A stretch of DNA of 64,000 nt. It comes from a candidate division WOR-3 bacterium. Lineage in GTDB: Bacteria > SDB-A. A program made the translations under genes and the position numbers. The notes beneath the pieces were generated by a model. That model was given only the letters and a program-made list of their open reading frames with translations, was not told the origin of the DNA and searched no databases. This document shows, piece after piece, positions 23,414-33,037 of this stretch. The DNA lies in assembly GCA_016934535.1 (NCBI GenBank), contig JAFGSQ010000037.1, positions 1-64,000 on the forward strand, given 5' to 3'. How positions within the stretch are numbered: position 1 is the stretch's first letter; every line of letters starts with the position of its first letter.

Positions 23414-24733
23414 ATGAAAAAAATTCTTTTACTCGGGGCGGGACTTGTAGCAAAACCTTTGATTGATTATTTTTTGTCTTTTGAAGACATAAATTTAACT
23501 TTGGCCAGCAGAAGCGGCGACAAAGGTCTTTTGGCAGGAAGGCCGCGCGGAACCTCGCAGAAATGGAACATAGAAGACATCCCTGGTCTTCAGAAACTGA
23601 TTGATATGCACGATCTCGTGATAAGCCTTTTGCCGGCGGACTATCATCCTGTCGTCGCCGAATGCGCTCTGAAATCCTCAAAGCACATGATGACAACTTC
23701 ATACGTCAGTCCTAAAATGCGTTCTTTCGACGAAGAAGCCAAAAGCAAGAATCTTCTCTTTTTGAACGAATGCGGAGTTGACCCCGGAATGGATCACATG
23801 TCGGCGATGAAGATAATAGATACGGAAAAAGCAGCCGGAGGGAAAATCAAAACTTTTATTTCTTTTTGCGGAGGACTCCCTTCGCCGAGTTTTTGCGACA
23901 ATCCTCTCAATTACAAGTTTTCGTGGAGCCCGAGAGGCGTCCTCGTCGCCGCGACCAGCCCTGCCAGATATTTGAAGAACGGAAAAACGGTCGAGATTGA
24001 CGGGTCCGAACTTTTTCACTGCTGTGAATGCGTCGAGGTCGGTGACATAGGAATATTCGACGGATACCCCAACAGGGATTCTACTGTATACAAGGAAATA
24101 TACAGCTTGAACGATATTGAAACCCTTCTTAGAGGGACCCTCAGATATCCTGAGCACTGTGAGCTTTTCAGCAGAATGGTAAAACTGGGTCTTTTCTCAA
24201 AAGAGAAAATGGATTTTTCAAACAATCCGACGTATTCGGGAATGACGTCGAGACTGATCCCAGATTTTACGGGCGGAGACATCAGGAAATCTTTGGCCAA
24301 ATTCATAGAAACCGATGAAGACGGCGAAGTGATGAAAAAACTGGAGTGGCTCGGGTTGTTCGGAGACGAAGAACTTCCATATAAAAATGCCGCTCCGATA
24401 GATCTGATGACCGATCTCATGAAAAAAAAGATGGAGTTCAAGCCCGGCGAAGTTGACATGATAGTCATGAAGCACAGGTTCGAAATCCTGTGCAAGGACA
24501 GCAGATTGAAGGAAATAATATCTTATTTCGTCTATTACGGCACTCCGGACGGCGATTCGGCCATGTCGAAGTCGGTCAGTTTGCCCGTCGCCATAGCGGC
24601 CAAGCTGTTTTTGGACGGAAAAATAAAACTCACTGGCGTCAGAATACCAGTCGTTCCTGAACTATACCTCCCGATACTCGAAGAGCTCGAGAAACTCGGA
24701 ATGGTTTTCAAGGAAGAAGAAAGATTCCTTTAA
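23414..24733 (+). CDS. Saccharopine reductase-like dehydrogenase (LYS9 type)
   Basis: A 439-residue NAD(P)-dependent enzyme of the saccharopine dehydrogenase family. The Rossmann motif GAGLVAKP lies at the N-terminus. The family signatures 'NECGVDPGMDHMSAM' and 'GGLPSP', followed by NPLNYKFSWSPRGVL, are those of the glutamate-forming saccharopine reductase of fungi and of the C-terminal part of animal AASS. The reaction would join aminoadipate semialdehyde and glutamate, or the reverse. No lysine-forming saccharopine dehydrogenase lies next to it. The ATG at 23414 follows AAGGAGA with five bases spacing and replaces an in-frame GTG at 23399. It is unusual among RNA-modification and repair genes. 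Confidence 0.8.
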   Translation: MKKILLLGAGLVAKPLIDYFLSFEDINLTLASRSGDKGLLAGRPRGTSQKWNIEDIPGLQKLIDMHDLVISLLPADYHPVVAECALKSSKHMMTTSYVSPKMRSFDEEAKSKNLLFLNECGVDPGMDHMSAMKIIDTEKAAGGKIKTFISFCGGLPSPSFCDNPLNYKFSWSPRGVLVAATSPARYLKNGKTVEIDGSELFHCCECVEVGDIGIFDGYPNRDSTVYKEIYSLNDIETLLRGTLRYPEHCELFSRMVKLGLFSKEKMDFSNNPTYSGMTSRLIPDFTGGDIRKSLAKFIETDEDGEVMKKLEWLGLFGDEELPYKNAAPIDLMTDLMKKKMEFKPGEVDMIVMKHRFEILCKDSRLKEIISYFVYYGTPDGDSAMSKSVSLPVAIAAKLFLDGKIKLTGVRIPVVPELYLPILEELEKLGMVFKEEERFL

Positions 24734-24785
24734 GGCTTGAACCGGGGATTTTCTTTGTGTTATTTTTGGACTTGAACGGCTGATT

Positions 24786-25964
24786 TTGCCGGAGACTTAT
24801 TCAATAAAGGTATTCGGCTGTAAGGTAAACCAGTACAACGCCGAAATAATTGAAAGCTCTCTCTCATCGGCCGGTTATGTCAAAAAGAAAAATTTTCCCG
24901 ATTTTACAGTTGTTTTTTCCTGCAGTGTCACCGAAGAAGCGCGCAGGGAATGTATTTCCCAGATAAAAAAATCAAAAAAAGAATCGGGCAGGATTTACGT
25001 CAGCGGCTGTTTTAAAGGCGAAGCCCAACGAGGTGAAGAGATTCTGAATGAAATCGGCGTCGAAAAAGCGGATTACCCTCTTGTCAGGAAGAGATCGAGG
25101 CCTGTTGTCTCAGTTCAGGAGGGCTGCGTTTCCTTTTGTTCTTTTTGCGTCGTCAATCCGATGAGAGGGAGATCAGTTACGAGAAATCAGGCGAGTGTAA
25201 TACAGGAGATCTCGATGCTCGAAAGTTCGGGTTATCCTGAAGTTGTGATTGCCGGCATAAGTCTCGGCAAAACGGAAGGCGGATTCGGCAAGTTCCTTAA
25301 AAAACTTGTTTCGTCCACAGAATCAATAAGCTTCAGAATAGGCTCGCTCAATCCCCGCGATATCATAGACGACGCCGAATTCAATGAGATGTTGAACGAA
25401 AAACGCGTGTTGCCTCACCTTCATCTTTCCATGCAGAGCGGATCACCGGCAGTTTTGAAGGACATGATGAGAAAATACGAACCGCAAGAGGTTATAAAAT
25501 TTGTTTGTCATTTCAGGGACAAAAGAGAAAATCCGGGTGTAGGGGTGGACATCATTGCCGGATTTCCGACAGAATCCCCTGAAAGCCACGCCGAAACAAT
25601 GGATTTTCTTCAAAAACTGTCTCCCTCCTATGCTCATGTCTTTCCTTTTTCGGCGAGGAAAGGCACTCTTGCCAACCTTTGTCCCGACACTGTCGGATCG
25701 GAGGAGAGGACGAAAAGGGCTTTGGAAATCAGGAATATGGCTAAGAATCTCAGCAGAAAATTTCTCGAAAGCCTTGTCGGGACAACAAGACTTGCCGTCG
25801 TCGAAAGGAATAACGGCGGTTTATATACGGCGAGAACAGACAATTACGCCGTCGTCGAAATAATCTCCGATAAATATATGAAAAACTCTTCAAAAGTGAG
25901 AATTGTGATAGAATCCTTCGATCAGATAAAAAGAAAACTGAAAGGAAAGCCGTGTTCGGAGTGA
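24786..25964 (+). CDS. mtaB: tRNA t6A37 methylthiotransferase MtaB-like
   Basis: Radical-SAM enzyme adding a methylthio group to t6A37 of tRNA. The N-terminal domain has its three cluster cysteines (GCKVNQYN, FSCSVT, SGCFKGEA) and the radical SAM motif C-x3-C-x2-C follows (GCVSFCSFC). 'GCKVNQYN' is the MtaB signature that sets it apart from MiaB and RimO. At 392 residues it is shorter than the usual 430 or so, mainly in the C-terminal TRAM part. The start is TTG at 24786 with no good ribosome-binding site; an upstream CTG is possible. It stands just before miaB. Confidence 0.85.
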   Translation: MPETYSIKVFGCKVNQYNAEIIESSLSSAGYVKKKNFPDFTVVFSCSVTEEARRECISQIKKSKKESGRIYVSGCFKGEAQRGEEILNEIGVEKADYPLVRKRSRPVVSVQEGCVSFCSFCVVNPMRGRSVTRNQASVIQEISMLESSGYPEVVIAGISLGKTEGGFGKFLKKLVSSTESISFRIGSLNPRDIIDDAEFNEMLNEKRVLPHLHLSMQSGSPAVLKDMMRKYEPQEVIKFVCHFRDKRENPGVGVDIIAGFPTESPESHAETMDFLQKLSPSYAHVFPFSARKGTLANLCPDTVGSEERTKRALEIRNMAKNLSRKFLESLVGTTRLAVVERNNGGLYTARTDNYAVVEIISDKYMKNSSKVRIVIESFDQIKRKLKGKPCSE

Positions 25965-25999
25965 TGGAATCAAGATTCTTTCTGATATAATCTTCGTCT

Positions 26000-27220
26000 A
26001 TGAAATACTATATAAAGACATACGGCTGTCAGATGAATTTCTCTGAGTCGAGATACATGGCAGAAGAGCTCGGTTCGAGAGGGCTGTTGTGGACCGACAA
26101 CCTGAGCGAAGCGGACCTTATAATAGTCAACGCCTGCTCTGTTAGAAAGCACGCCGAAGACAGGGCGGTCGGATGGATAAGCTCGGTTTCGGGGAAAAAG
26201 GCAAAAATCCTCGCCGTGGGCTGTCTCGCCTCACACGTTCCGGAAAGGCTCAAAAGCGCCGGAGCCGACGAAGTCTCTGCAAAAATAGATTTTGAAAAAA
26301 TTGACCGGATTGAAAGAGGGGAAGGTATTTTTTCAAATGATCTTAAATTCGACCGGATCGAATACGAAATTCCTGTTGTCGTCGGTTGTGACAGATTTTG
26401 CACTTATTGTATAGTTCCTTATCTTCGAGGAAAAGTCGTGTCGAAAAATCCTGAAGAAATTTTTAGCGACGTCGAAAAATGTGTGTCAAAAGGAGGCGAG
26501 GTATTCAGTCTCCTCGGTCAGAATGTCAACAGATATGATTACAAAGGTTACAGGTTTTCTTCTCTTTTAAACGACGTGTCATATATTGCAGGTGTGAAGA
26601 AAGTGACTTTTATGACGTCTCATCCCGCCGACCTTTCAAAAAAAACAGTGGAGACTGTCGCCGGAAACGGAAAGATACTCAAGCATTTTCATCTGCCCTT
26701 CCAGACCGGTTCTGATAAACTTCTCAAACAGATGAAGAGAGGTTACGACGTAAAAAAATATACTGATGACATAAGTATGATAAAGGATATTTATCCTGAA
26801 ATGCGCCTGACAACTGACGTAATGGTCGGTTTACCCGGAGAATCGAAATGTGATTTTGAAGATACGCTCGATCTTGTAAGAAAAATAAGATTCGACGAAG
26901 CATACATGTACGCTTTTTCTCCGAGAAAAGGAACTCTCGACAACTTGATGCCCTGTCAAGCAGAGGAAGATGTCGGGAAAAAACGGCTGGCCGAACTTAT
27001 AGTTTTGCAAAACGGCATATCTCTGGAAAAAAAGAAAGAGAGACTGAACACCATGCAAAGAGCTATGATTACGTCAATATCGCGTTTCGGCGGATATTCT
27101 CTGGGAATACTTGCTGATTTTTCACCCGTTTTAATAGACGCCGAATTTGAAAGGGGCAGGGAGTTGGACGTAATGTTGAGCGGATTGAAAGGAGCGACGC
27201 TTTTTGGACGGCCTGTTTGA
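26000..27220 (+). CDS. miaB: tRNA-2-methylthio-N6-dimethylallyladenosine synthase MiaB
   Basis: Radical-SAM methylthiotransferase acting on i6A37 of tRNA. Motifs in order: TYGCQMN at the N-terminus, VNACSVR and VGCLAS (the auxiliary cluster cysteines), then GCDRFCTYC (C-x3-C-x2-C, SAM cluster) followed by 'IVPYLRGKVVSK'. A compact TRAM domain closes the protein. At 406 residues it is slightly short. It is followed by mutS with a 17-base overlap, so the genes are co-transcribed. The neighbouring MtaB paralogue would serve other tRNAs. Confidence 0.92.
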   Translation: MKYYIKTYGCQMNFSESRYMAEELGSRGLLWTDNLSEADLIIVNACSVRKHAEDRAVGWISSVSGKKAKILAVGCLASHVPERLKSAGADEVSAKIDFEKIDRIERGEGIFSNDLKFDRIEYEIPVVVGCDRFCTYCIVPYLRGKVVSKNPEEIFSDVEKCVSKGGEVFSLLGQNVNRYDYKGYRFSSLLNDVSYIAGVKKVTFMTSHPADLSKKTVETVAGNGKILKHFHLPFQTGSDKLLKQMKRGYDVKKYTDDISMIKDIYPEMRLTTDVMVGLPGESKCDFEDTLDLVRKIRFDEAYMYAFSPRKGTLDNLMPCQAEEDVGKKRLAELIVLQNGISLEKKKERLNTMQRAMITSISRFGGYSLGILADFSPVLIDAEFERGRELDVMLSGLKGATLFGRPV

Positions 27221-29765
27221 GGATGCTCTTTCCGTACCGCAGACACCTTTTCTGAAGCAGTATTTCAGGGAAAAAAGCAAATTTCCCGACGCCATCCTTT
27301 TTTTCCGGATGGGCGATTTTTATGAGACGTTCTTCGACGACGCCAAAACGGTTTCGGAACTCACCGGAATAGCCCTGACTTCGAAACCGGCGGGTAAAAA
27401 CACGAGAGTCCCTCTTGCAGGGGTTCCGGTCAAGGCAGTTGACAATTATATCAACAGTATTATAGGAAAAGGATACAAGGTCGCTGTGTGCGAGCAACTC
27501 GAGCCGCCCGGAAAAAAACTGATAAAGAGGGAGATAGTCAATCTGATAACACCGGGAACGGCGGTCGAGCCGTCTTTGGTCAGCCCTGAAAAAGATCTGT
27601 ACGTATGCTGTATCATACCGGGGAAAAAAACCACGGGATTCGCTTTCGCCGAAGCTTTGAGCGGTGAGTTCAAAACCGGGGAAATACAGACTGAAAATCT
27701 CGAAGAAGAACTTCAGAGAATTTCCCCCAAAGAAATACTTCTGCCCGAAGGAATTGAGTTCGAAGCAAAAGACTGGTTTATATCGCGTCTTGACGACACA
27801 TATTTCAGTCCTGCCGTGTCATCCAAACTTAAAAAAAAGCTCGGAACCGCAACTTTTTTGGGTTTTGGAATAGAGGACGGCTCCCTACCGGCTCTTGCGG
27901 CCTCCGCGCTTTTTGAATATTTGTCGAGGACGACAAACAGCGGAATGGACCATATGAATAAGCTTCAGAAGCACGATTTTTCAAAATCCATGACCTTCGA
28001 CAGAACTACGGCAAAAAATCTCGAAATAATCGAATCTTCTTCTGGCGATAAAAACGATTCTCTGTTCGGAGTACTCGACTACACCGAGCTTTCCTGCGGA
28101 AAAAGACTTTTAAAAAAATGGCTGTCCGAGCCTCTTACTGAAGCGGAAAATATTGAAGAAAGACTGGACGCCGTGCAGGAATTGAAAGAAAAAAGCGGGA
28201 TCCGAGACGAGTTGACTTTTCTTTTTAAGGATCTGCACGACCCGGTCAGGCTGTCAGGCAGGCTGGGGACGGGCAGAGCAACCGTTTACGAACTCACAAA
28301 ATTAAAAAGCGTATTGAAGTGCATTCCTGAAATAAAGAAAACGGTTGGTGCGCTTACATCAAAAATTCTCAGAGACATATCTGAAAAACTGGATCCCCAA
28401 AGCGATGTATATGAAGTGTTGAAAAATTCTTTGGCTGAGATCGCTGAAGAAAGCGTCAAAAGAGGATTCAGAGAAGAGCTTGACCTTTTGAGGGATGACG
28501 TCAAAGATGCTTTGTCCAAGATCACTTCACTCGAGAAGGAACAGAAAAAAATCACGGGAATTTCATCCCTGAAGATAAAGTATAACGCCGTAATAGGTTA
28601 TTACTACGAGATCACGAAACCGAATCTGGACCTTGTGCCGTCGGAATTCCGCAGAAAACAATGGCTTTCCAACGCAGAGCGATTCAGCGACAGAGAACTG
28701 GAAGAACTTGAAGAAAGAATTTTAAGCGGACAGCAGAAAATAAAAATCATGGAAGAAAATATAATAGACGAAATAAGGACTCTGTGCTGCTTAGCGTCGA
28801 AAACGACAAGAGAAAACGGCGAACTGATTTCATGTCTCGATGTTCTGATGTCTTTCTCTAAAGCCGCAGAAAATCAAGGATACGTAAGACCGAAACTCGC
28901 CGATAGCAATGTTTTACACGCATTGGAATCCAGGCATCCCGTCGTTGAGAAAAAGACGGGAAACGATTCTTTCGTTCCAAACGACATTTTTCTCGACGGT
29001 GAAAACGGCCCTTCTCTTGCCATAATAACAGGCCCTAACATGTCGGGTAAATCAACTTACATGAGGCAGGCGGCTCAAATCGCAATAATGGCCCAGGCGG
29101 GTTCGTTCGTTCCGGCAAAATATGCAGAGATCGGGTTGACGGACAGAATATTTTCGAGAATTGGAGCCAGTGACGACATTTCAAAGGGAATAAGCACATT
29201 CATGGCCGAAATGATTGAAACAGCCAACATTACAAACAACGTCACACCGCGCAGCCTCGTCATCCTCGACGAGATCGGAAGAGGGACAAGCACATACGAC
29301 GGCATTTCAATAGCGTGGTCAGTCGCCGAATATCTTGTCTCGCGTATAGGATGCAGAACTTTGTTCGCGACTCATTATCATGAATTGACGGGACTTTCCG
29401 AAAAATATGATTTTGTCGAGAATCTTAATATTTCGGTTCAGAGATCGGGTGAAAAAATACTGTTTCGGAGAAAAGTGGAAAAAGGATCGAGCAGTCACAG
29501 TTACGGAATTGAAGTTGCGAGAATTGCAGGACTGCCCGTCGAGATTATTAAAAAGGCAAGGGAAATACTGAAAATACTTGAAAAAAGCGAAACCATCATT
29601 CATGATTCAGCGGCAGAATCATCTGAAATAATCGAAACTGACGGTTTGGAAAATGTAATAGTCGAATACTTGAAAAAAATTGACCCTGAGAATATTACGC
29701 CGAAAGAGGCGCTCGACGTCCTGTTCAGGTTAAAAAAAATAGAAAGGGAGGGAAAAATTGTTTGA
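27204..29765 (+). CDS. mutS: DNA mismatch repair protein MutS
   Basis: Recognises mismatches and starts repair. The N-terminal mismatch-binding motif 'FFRMGDFYETFFDDA' carries the Phe-x-Glu element. The connector, lever and clamp regions follow. The ATPase domain has Walker A GPNMSGKST (610-618), Walker B/signature 'LDEIGRGTSTYDG' and the conserved 'TLFATHYHEL'. The 853-residue length is normal for MutS1. The start is TTG at 27204, inside the end of miaB. mutL is not in the window. Confidence 0.97.
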   Translation: MDGLFEDALSVPQTPFLKQYFREKSKFPDAILFFRMGDFYETFFDDAKTVSELTGIALTSKPAGKNTRVPLAGVPVKAVDNYINSIIGKGYKVAVCEQLEPPGKKLIKREIVNLITPGTAVEPSLVSPEKDLYVCCIIPGKKTTGFAFAEALSGEFKTGEIQTENLEEELQRISPKEILLPEGIEFEAKDWFISRLDDTYFSPAVSSKLKKKLGTATFLGFGIEDGSLPALAASALFEYLSRTTNSGMDHMNKLQKHDFSKSMTFDRTTAKNLEIIESSSGDKNDSLFGVLDYTELSCGKRLLKKWLSEPLTEAENIEERLDAVQELKEKSGIRDELTFLFKDLHDPVRLSGRLGTGRATVYELTKLKSVLKCIPEIKKTVGALTSKILRDISEKLDPQSDVYEVLKNSLAEIAEESVKRGFREELDLLRDDVKDALSKITSLEKEQKKITGISSLKIKYNAVIGYYYEITKPNLDLVPSEFRRKQWLSNAERFSDRELEELEERILSGQQKIKIMEENIIDEIRTLCCLASKTTRENGELISCLDVLMSFSKAAENQGYVRPKLADSNVLHALESRHPVVEKKTGNDSFVPNDIFLDGENGPSLAIITGPNMSGKSTYMRQAAQIAIMAQAGSFVPAKYAEIGLTDRIFSRIGASDDISKGISTFMAEMIETANITNNVTPRSLVILDEIGRGTSTYDGISIAWSVAEYLVSRIGCRTLFATHYHELTGLSEKYDFVENLNISVQRSGEKILFRRKVEKGSSSHSYGIEVARIAGLPVEIIKKAREILKILEKSETIIHDSAAESSEIIETDGLENVIVEYLKKIDPENITPKEALDVLFRLKKIEREGKIV

Positions 29766-30663
29766 AATTATTTATATTATCCTCTCAATTCTCGACTCTC
29801 ATAACGTTTCCTGCCTGGAATATGAATCCGGTGCAGTTTACGCCGGTACTTTGGGAGGCGGGCTTTACATTATTGAAACGGAAGATTTTCTTGTCAGAAA
29901 ATTGCCGGATTCCTGTCTGCCTTGTCCGTATGTCTCATCAGTCTACAAGCGTGGAAATATTTTTCTTGTGGGCACATATAACGGATTTACAGCCTTGAGC
30001 GAAGACGGCACCTGCCTGTTTTCGTACGTCTCCGCAGATCATTACGAGAGATTCGTGACGTCTATCGAACGATTCGGCGATCGCACGGTTCTCGGAACTT
30101 CGTCGGGAATTGTGGTTCTTGGAAACGGATCCGTTTTTAAAAGACCTGTGACTTCGCCGGTTTCCTGCATGGTTATAGCCGGTGATTCCCTTTTAATAGG
30201 CGCTATGGACGGAATCTACGTGATGAGAGAGGATTATGAATCCGAAAAGATTTCTGTCAACGGTTCATTTTTCAATCATCCGGTCAGATCTATTCTCGTC
30301 GACAGCGGATGGATATGGACAGGTCTCGAAGACGTTTACGAAGGATATTCACCTGGCGGGTTGTATCTTGTGGGGGGGCCAAATCTTTTTTTCAGATTGG
30401 ATGTTTTGACCGGATTAAGGTACTACGGAGTCCGGGCACTCTGCATGGTCGGAGACTCACTGCTTGTAGCGACTTATGAAAATTCAACCGGATCCGGATT
30501 CGGAGCCCTGCAGATATTGTACGCGGGAAAGATCGAAGAATTCGAATCGCCGGGTATCGGATCATCTTTCAACAGAGCGGTGAACGATATTCTCTACATA
30601 AAGGAAAGAAAAGAGATCTGGATTGCTACGTCCAGAGGGATTGAGATAGTAAAAACGGAATAG
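29758..30663 (+). CDS. Beta-propeller repeat protein
   Basis: A 301-residue protein made of short beta repeats such as 'GTLGGGLYIIETEDF', 'GTYNGFTALSEDG' and 'ATSRGIEIVKTE', resembling the two-component-regulator propeller or WD40-like fold. A short hydrophobic N-terminus (IIYIILSIL) could be a weak signal peptide. No catalytic motif is visible. The start is TTG at 29758, chosen because a strong purine-rich site (GGGAGGG) lies just upstream; it overlaps mutS by eight bases. A run of seven G at 30372-30378 lies within the gene. The ligand or partner is unknown. Confidence 0.75.
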   Translation: MFEIIYIILSILDSHNVSCLEYESGAVYAGTLGGGLYIIETEDFLVRKLPDSCLPCPYVSSVYKRGNIFLVGTYNGFTALSEDGTCLFSYVSADHYERFVTSIERFGDRTVLGTSSGIVVLGNGSVFKRPVTSPVSCMVIAGDSLLIGAMDGIYVMREDYESEKISVNGSFFNHPVRSILVDSGWIWTGLEDVYEGYSPGGLYLVGGPNLFFRLDVLTGLRYYGVRALCMVGDSLLVATYENSTGSGFGALQILYAGKIEEFESPGIGSSFNRAVNDILYIKERKEIWIATSRGIEIVKTE

Positions 30664-30669
30664 GTTTGT

Positions 30670-31914
30670 TTGAAGTATATTGAAATCAAAAAACTGATAG
30701 ACGGTCTCGAAAACCGCGAAAAAGGTATGATGAGGTATTTCGAGCCCAATTTGACCGGGCTCAGGAATGTCGCCGCTTCTATGAGCATGAGAAAAAGAAA
30801 AACGGTCAAAGTTGTCGGCACCAACGGCAAAGGTTCAGTCTGCGCTATTTTGACGTCAATTCTCGCTGAAAGCGGACTTAAAACAGTCACTTTCACTTCT
30901 CCTCATCTCGTCAATGAACTGGAGAGGATTAGAATAAATGGAACCGACGTCCCCGAGGAGATTTTTTATCCGGCGATTTCAAAGGTCTTCAGATACGCCG
31001 GCAAGTTTCTCACTTATTTCGAGGCGATGTTTTTAACAGCCCTGACAGTAGCTGAAGATGAAGACGCAGACGTTCTGATACTCGAGGCGGGGATGGGAGG
31101 TAAATTAGACGCTACTAACGCAGTTGAATGCGACGTGTTTTGCTGTACGTCAATTTCCATCGATCACTCTGATGTTCTCGGAGAGACAGTATTTCAGATA
31201 GCACTGGACAAGGCCGGCGGAATGAGCCCCGGTTGTGACGTAGTGTTAGATCTCAAAAAGCCATTGAGAGATCTGTTCGAGCTCCGGGCTTCCCTGAACG
31301 GATCGAGATTTTTTCCGGCGGACGATCTGATAGAAAAAGTGTCAGGGCGCTGTTCCGGCGAAGGAATCCTTTTCAATTGTCGAAATTTCGGAGAAGTATT
31401 TGTTCCCCTCAAAGGCATGTTTCAGATAGAAAATATCAAATTAGCCCTGGCGATAATAGAAAGACTGAAAAGCGAATTTAAAATCGAAACCCGTCATGTG
31501 CTGATAGGCGCTGAAAAAACAGTTCATTTAGGGCGGCTTCATTATGTAGGTCGAAATCCCCTGAAGATTATAGACGGAAGCCACAACGTCAATGGTGTGC
31601 GCGAAACCGTGAAATTTCTTTCGGATACACACGGGGGCTTGAAATTTTCAGTTTTTTTTTCGGCCATGAGGGACAAGGATTATCTTGGAATGATAGAAGC
31701 ACTCGATTCTGTAGCCGGAGTGTTTTACGCATCTGGAATAACAGACAGAATTCTTAAAAAACAGGAATATGAGGAGGCTTTTAACAGGATTGGTCGCAAG
31801 TTCAATTATCTGGAAAGAGATGAATTCATTACGGAATTTATAAAAAACAAAGATGACAGCATAGCGGTCGGAAGCCTTAGAACGGCCGGCGAAATTCTTA
31901 AAGCGTTGACATAA
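30670..31914 (+). CDS. folC: Folylpolyglutamate / dihydrofolate synthase
   Basis: Adds glutamate to folates (and possibly to dihydropteroate). The Mur-ligase-type P-loop GTNGKGS lies at residues 50-56. It is followed by 'TSPHLVNELERIRING', 'ILEAGMGGKLDATNAV' and 'SIDHSDVLGETVFQIALDK', all characteristic of FolC. The C-terminal glutamate ligase domain contains 'IIDGSHNVNG' and ends with 'VGSLRTAGEIL'. Length (414 aa) is normal. The start is TTG at 30670, six bases after the propeller gene. It supports the folate pool used by GlyA and TrmFO, both encoded in the window. Confidence 0.94.
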   Translation: MKYIEIKKLIDGLENREKGMMRYFEPNLTGLRNVAASMSMRKRKTVKVVGTNGKGSVCAILTSILAESGLKTVTFTSPHLVNELERIRINGTDVPEEIFYPAISKVFRYAGKFLTYFEAMFLTALTVAEDEDADVLILEAGMGGKLDATNAVECDVFCCTSISIDHSDVLGETVFQIALDKAGGMSPGCDVVLDLKKPLRDLFELRASLNGSRFFPADDLIEKVSGRCSGEGILFNCRNFGEVFVPLKGMFQIENIKLALAIIERLKSEFKIETRHVLIGAEKTVHLGRLHYVGRNPLKIIDGSHNVNGVRETVKFLSDTHGGLKFSVFFSAMRDKDYLGMIEALDSVAGVFYASGITDRILKKQEYEEAFNRIGRKFNYLERDEFITEFIKNKDDSIAVGSLRTAGEILKALT

Positions 31915-31940
31915 AATAGCAATGGTGATAACTCTAAACT

Positions 31941-32159
31941 ATGGAAAAATCAAAGAGCGTGTCTTTTGAGAAGATGATGTCGAGGATAGGCGAGATTGTC
32001 GACTCTCTGGAAGACCCGAATTTGCCTCTGGAAAAGTCTATTGATCTCTACGAAGAAGGCATGAAGCTCATAAAAAAGACCCGATCGTATCTTTTTGAAG
32101 CCGAAAAGAGGATCAAAATAATTACCGAAGAAGATAAGATCGAGGAAGCGGATATTTGA
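31941..32159 (+). CDS. xseB: Exodeoxyribonuclease VII small subunit
   Basis: A 72-residue subunit of the exonuclease that degrades single-stranded DNA. 'SFEKMMSRIGEIVDSLEDPN' followed by 'LPLEKSIDLYEEGMKL' is the family signature. The large subunit XseA is not in this window. Its stop overlaps the TTG start of ispA, the gene order (xseB-ispA) seen in many bacteria. Confidence 0.93.
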   Translation: MEKSKSVSFEKMMSRIGEIVDSLEDPNLPLEKSIDLYEEGMKLIKKTRSYLFEAEKRIKIITEEDKIEEADI

Positions 32160-33037
32160 TCTCAGTGGAAAACCGGCTAAAAGAGAACAGGGGACTGGTC
32201 GAAAAGTGGCTGAATGAGAACTTGCCCCAAAAATCCGATTTTCCCGAGATCATACACGAAGCGGTAAGATACTCGGTCCTCGGAGCAGGCAAATATCTGA
32301 GGTCATATCTCGTTCTCGAAGCTTGCAGAGTGTCCGGCGGCAAAGAAATAAACGCCCTTCCGGTCGCCGGAGCCATAGAGATGCTTCATTCGTACAGTCT
32401 TATTCATGACGACCTGCCGGCGATGGACGACGACGATCTGAGAAGGGGAAAGCCGACCTCTCACAAAAAATTCGGCGAGGACATAGCCGTTTTGGCCGGT
32501 GACGCCCTTTGCACTTACGCTTGGCAGGTTATAGCGGATTCAACACCTCCTGAAGTCTGCTCGGAAGTCGTCAAAGTGTTGGGAAAAGCGGTCGGCACAA
32601 AAGGAATGATAGGCGGACAGGTTGCCGATATGCACTGGCACCGGATGACTTTCAAAAAACAAAAAATGCTGAGATACATCCACAGACACAAAACGGCGGC
32701 TCTCATTTCGGCTTCTTTAACATGCGGTTCCGTTTGTGCCGGTGCCGACAAGGTTTTAACAGGTAAATTTGAAAGAGCCGGCATACTTCTCGGCATGGAA
32801 TTTCAGATTGTCGACGATATTCTCGATGAAACGGGCGATGAGAAAAAAATGGGTAAAAAACTGAAAAAAGATTCTTCGAGCAACAAACTCACTTATCCTA
32901 ACTTTTACGGTTTGAAGACTTCGAGGTTTTTAGCCGAAAATTACGCAAAAAGAGCCGAGAAGATTTTTTCGAAGATGGGCGAAAAAACCTCCGATTTGAT
33001 TGAATTGACTCATTTCATACTGGAAAGATCAAACTGA
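32156..33037 (+). CDS. ispA: Farnesyl/geranyl diphosphate synthase (short-chain polyprenyl synthase)
   Basis: Condenses IPP with allylic diphosphates to make C10-C20 prenyl diphosphates. First aspartate-rich motif DDLPAMDDDD starts at residue 85 and is followed by LRRGKPTSH; the second is 'FQIVDDILDETGD'. 'GAGKYLRSYLVL' is the conserved N-terminal substrate-binding segment. 293 residues is the usual length for IspA. The start is TTG at 32156 overlapping the xseB stop; a GTG at 32165 is an alternative. It is translationally coupled to the DUF212 gene (overlap at 33037). Confidence 0.94.
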   Translation: MISVENRLKENRGLVEKWLNENLPQKSDFPEIIHEAVRYSVLGAGKYLRSYLVLEACRVSGGKEINALPVAGAIEMLHSYSLIHDDLPAMDDDDLRRGKPTSHKKFGEDIAVLAGDALCTYAWQVIADSTPPEVCSEVVKVLGKAVGTKGMIGGQVADMHWHRMTFKKQKMLRYIHRHKTAALISASLTCGSVCAGADKVLTGKFERAGILLGMEFQIVDDILDETGDEKKMGKKLKKDSSSNKLTYPNFYGLKTSRFLAENYAKRAEKIFSKMGEKTSDLIELTHFILERSN

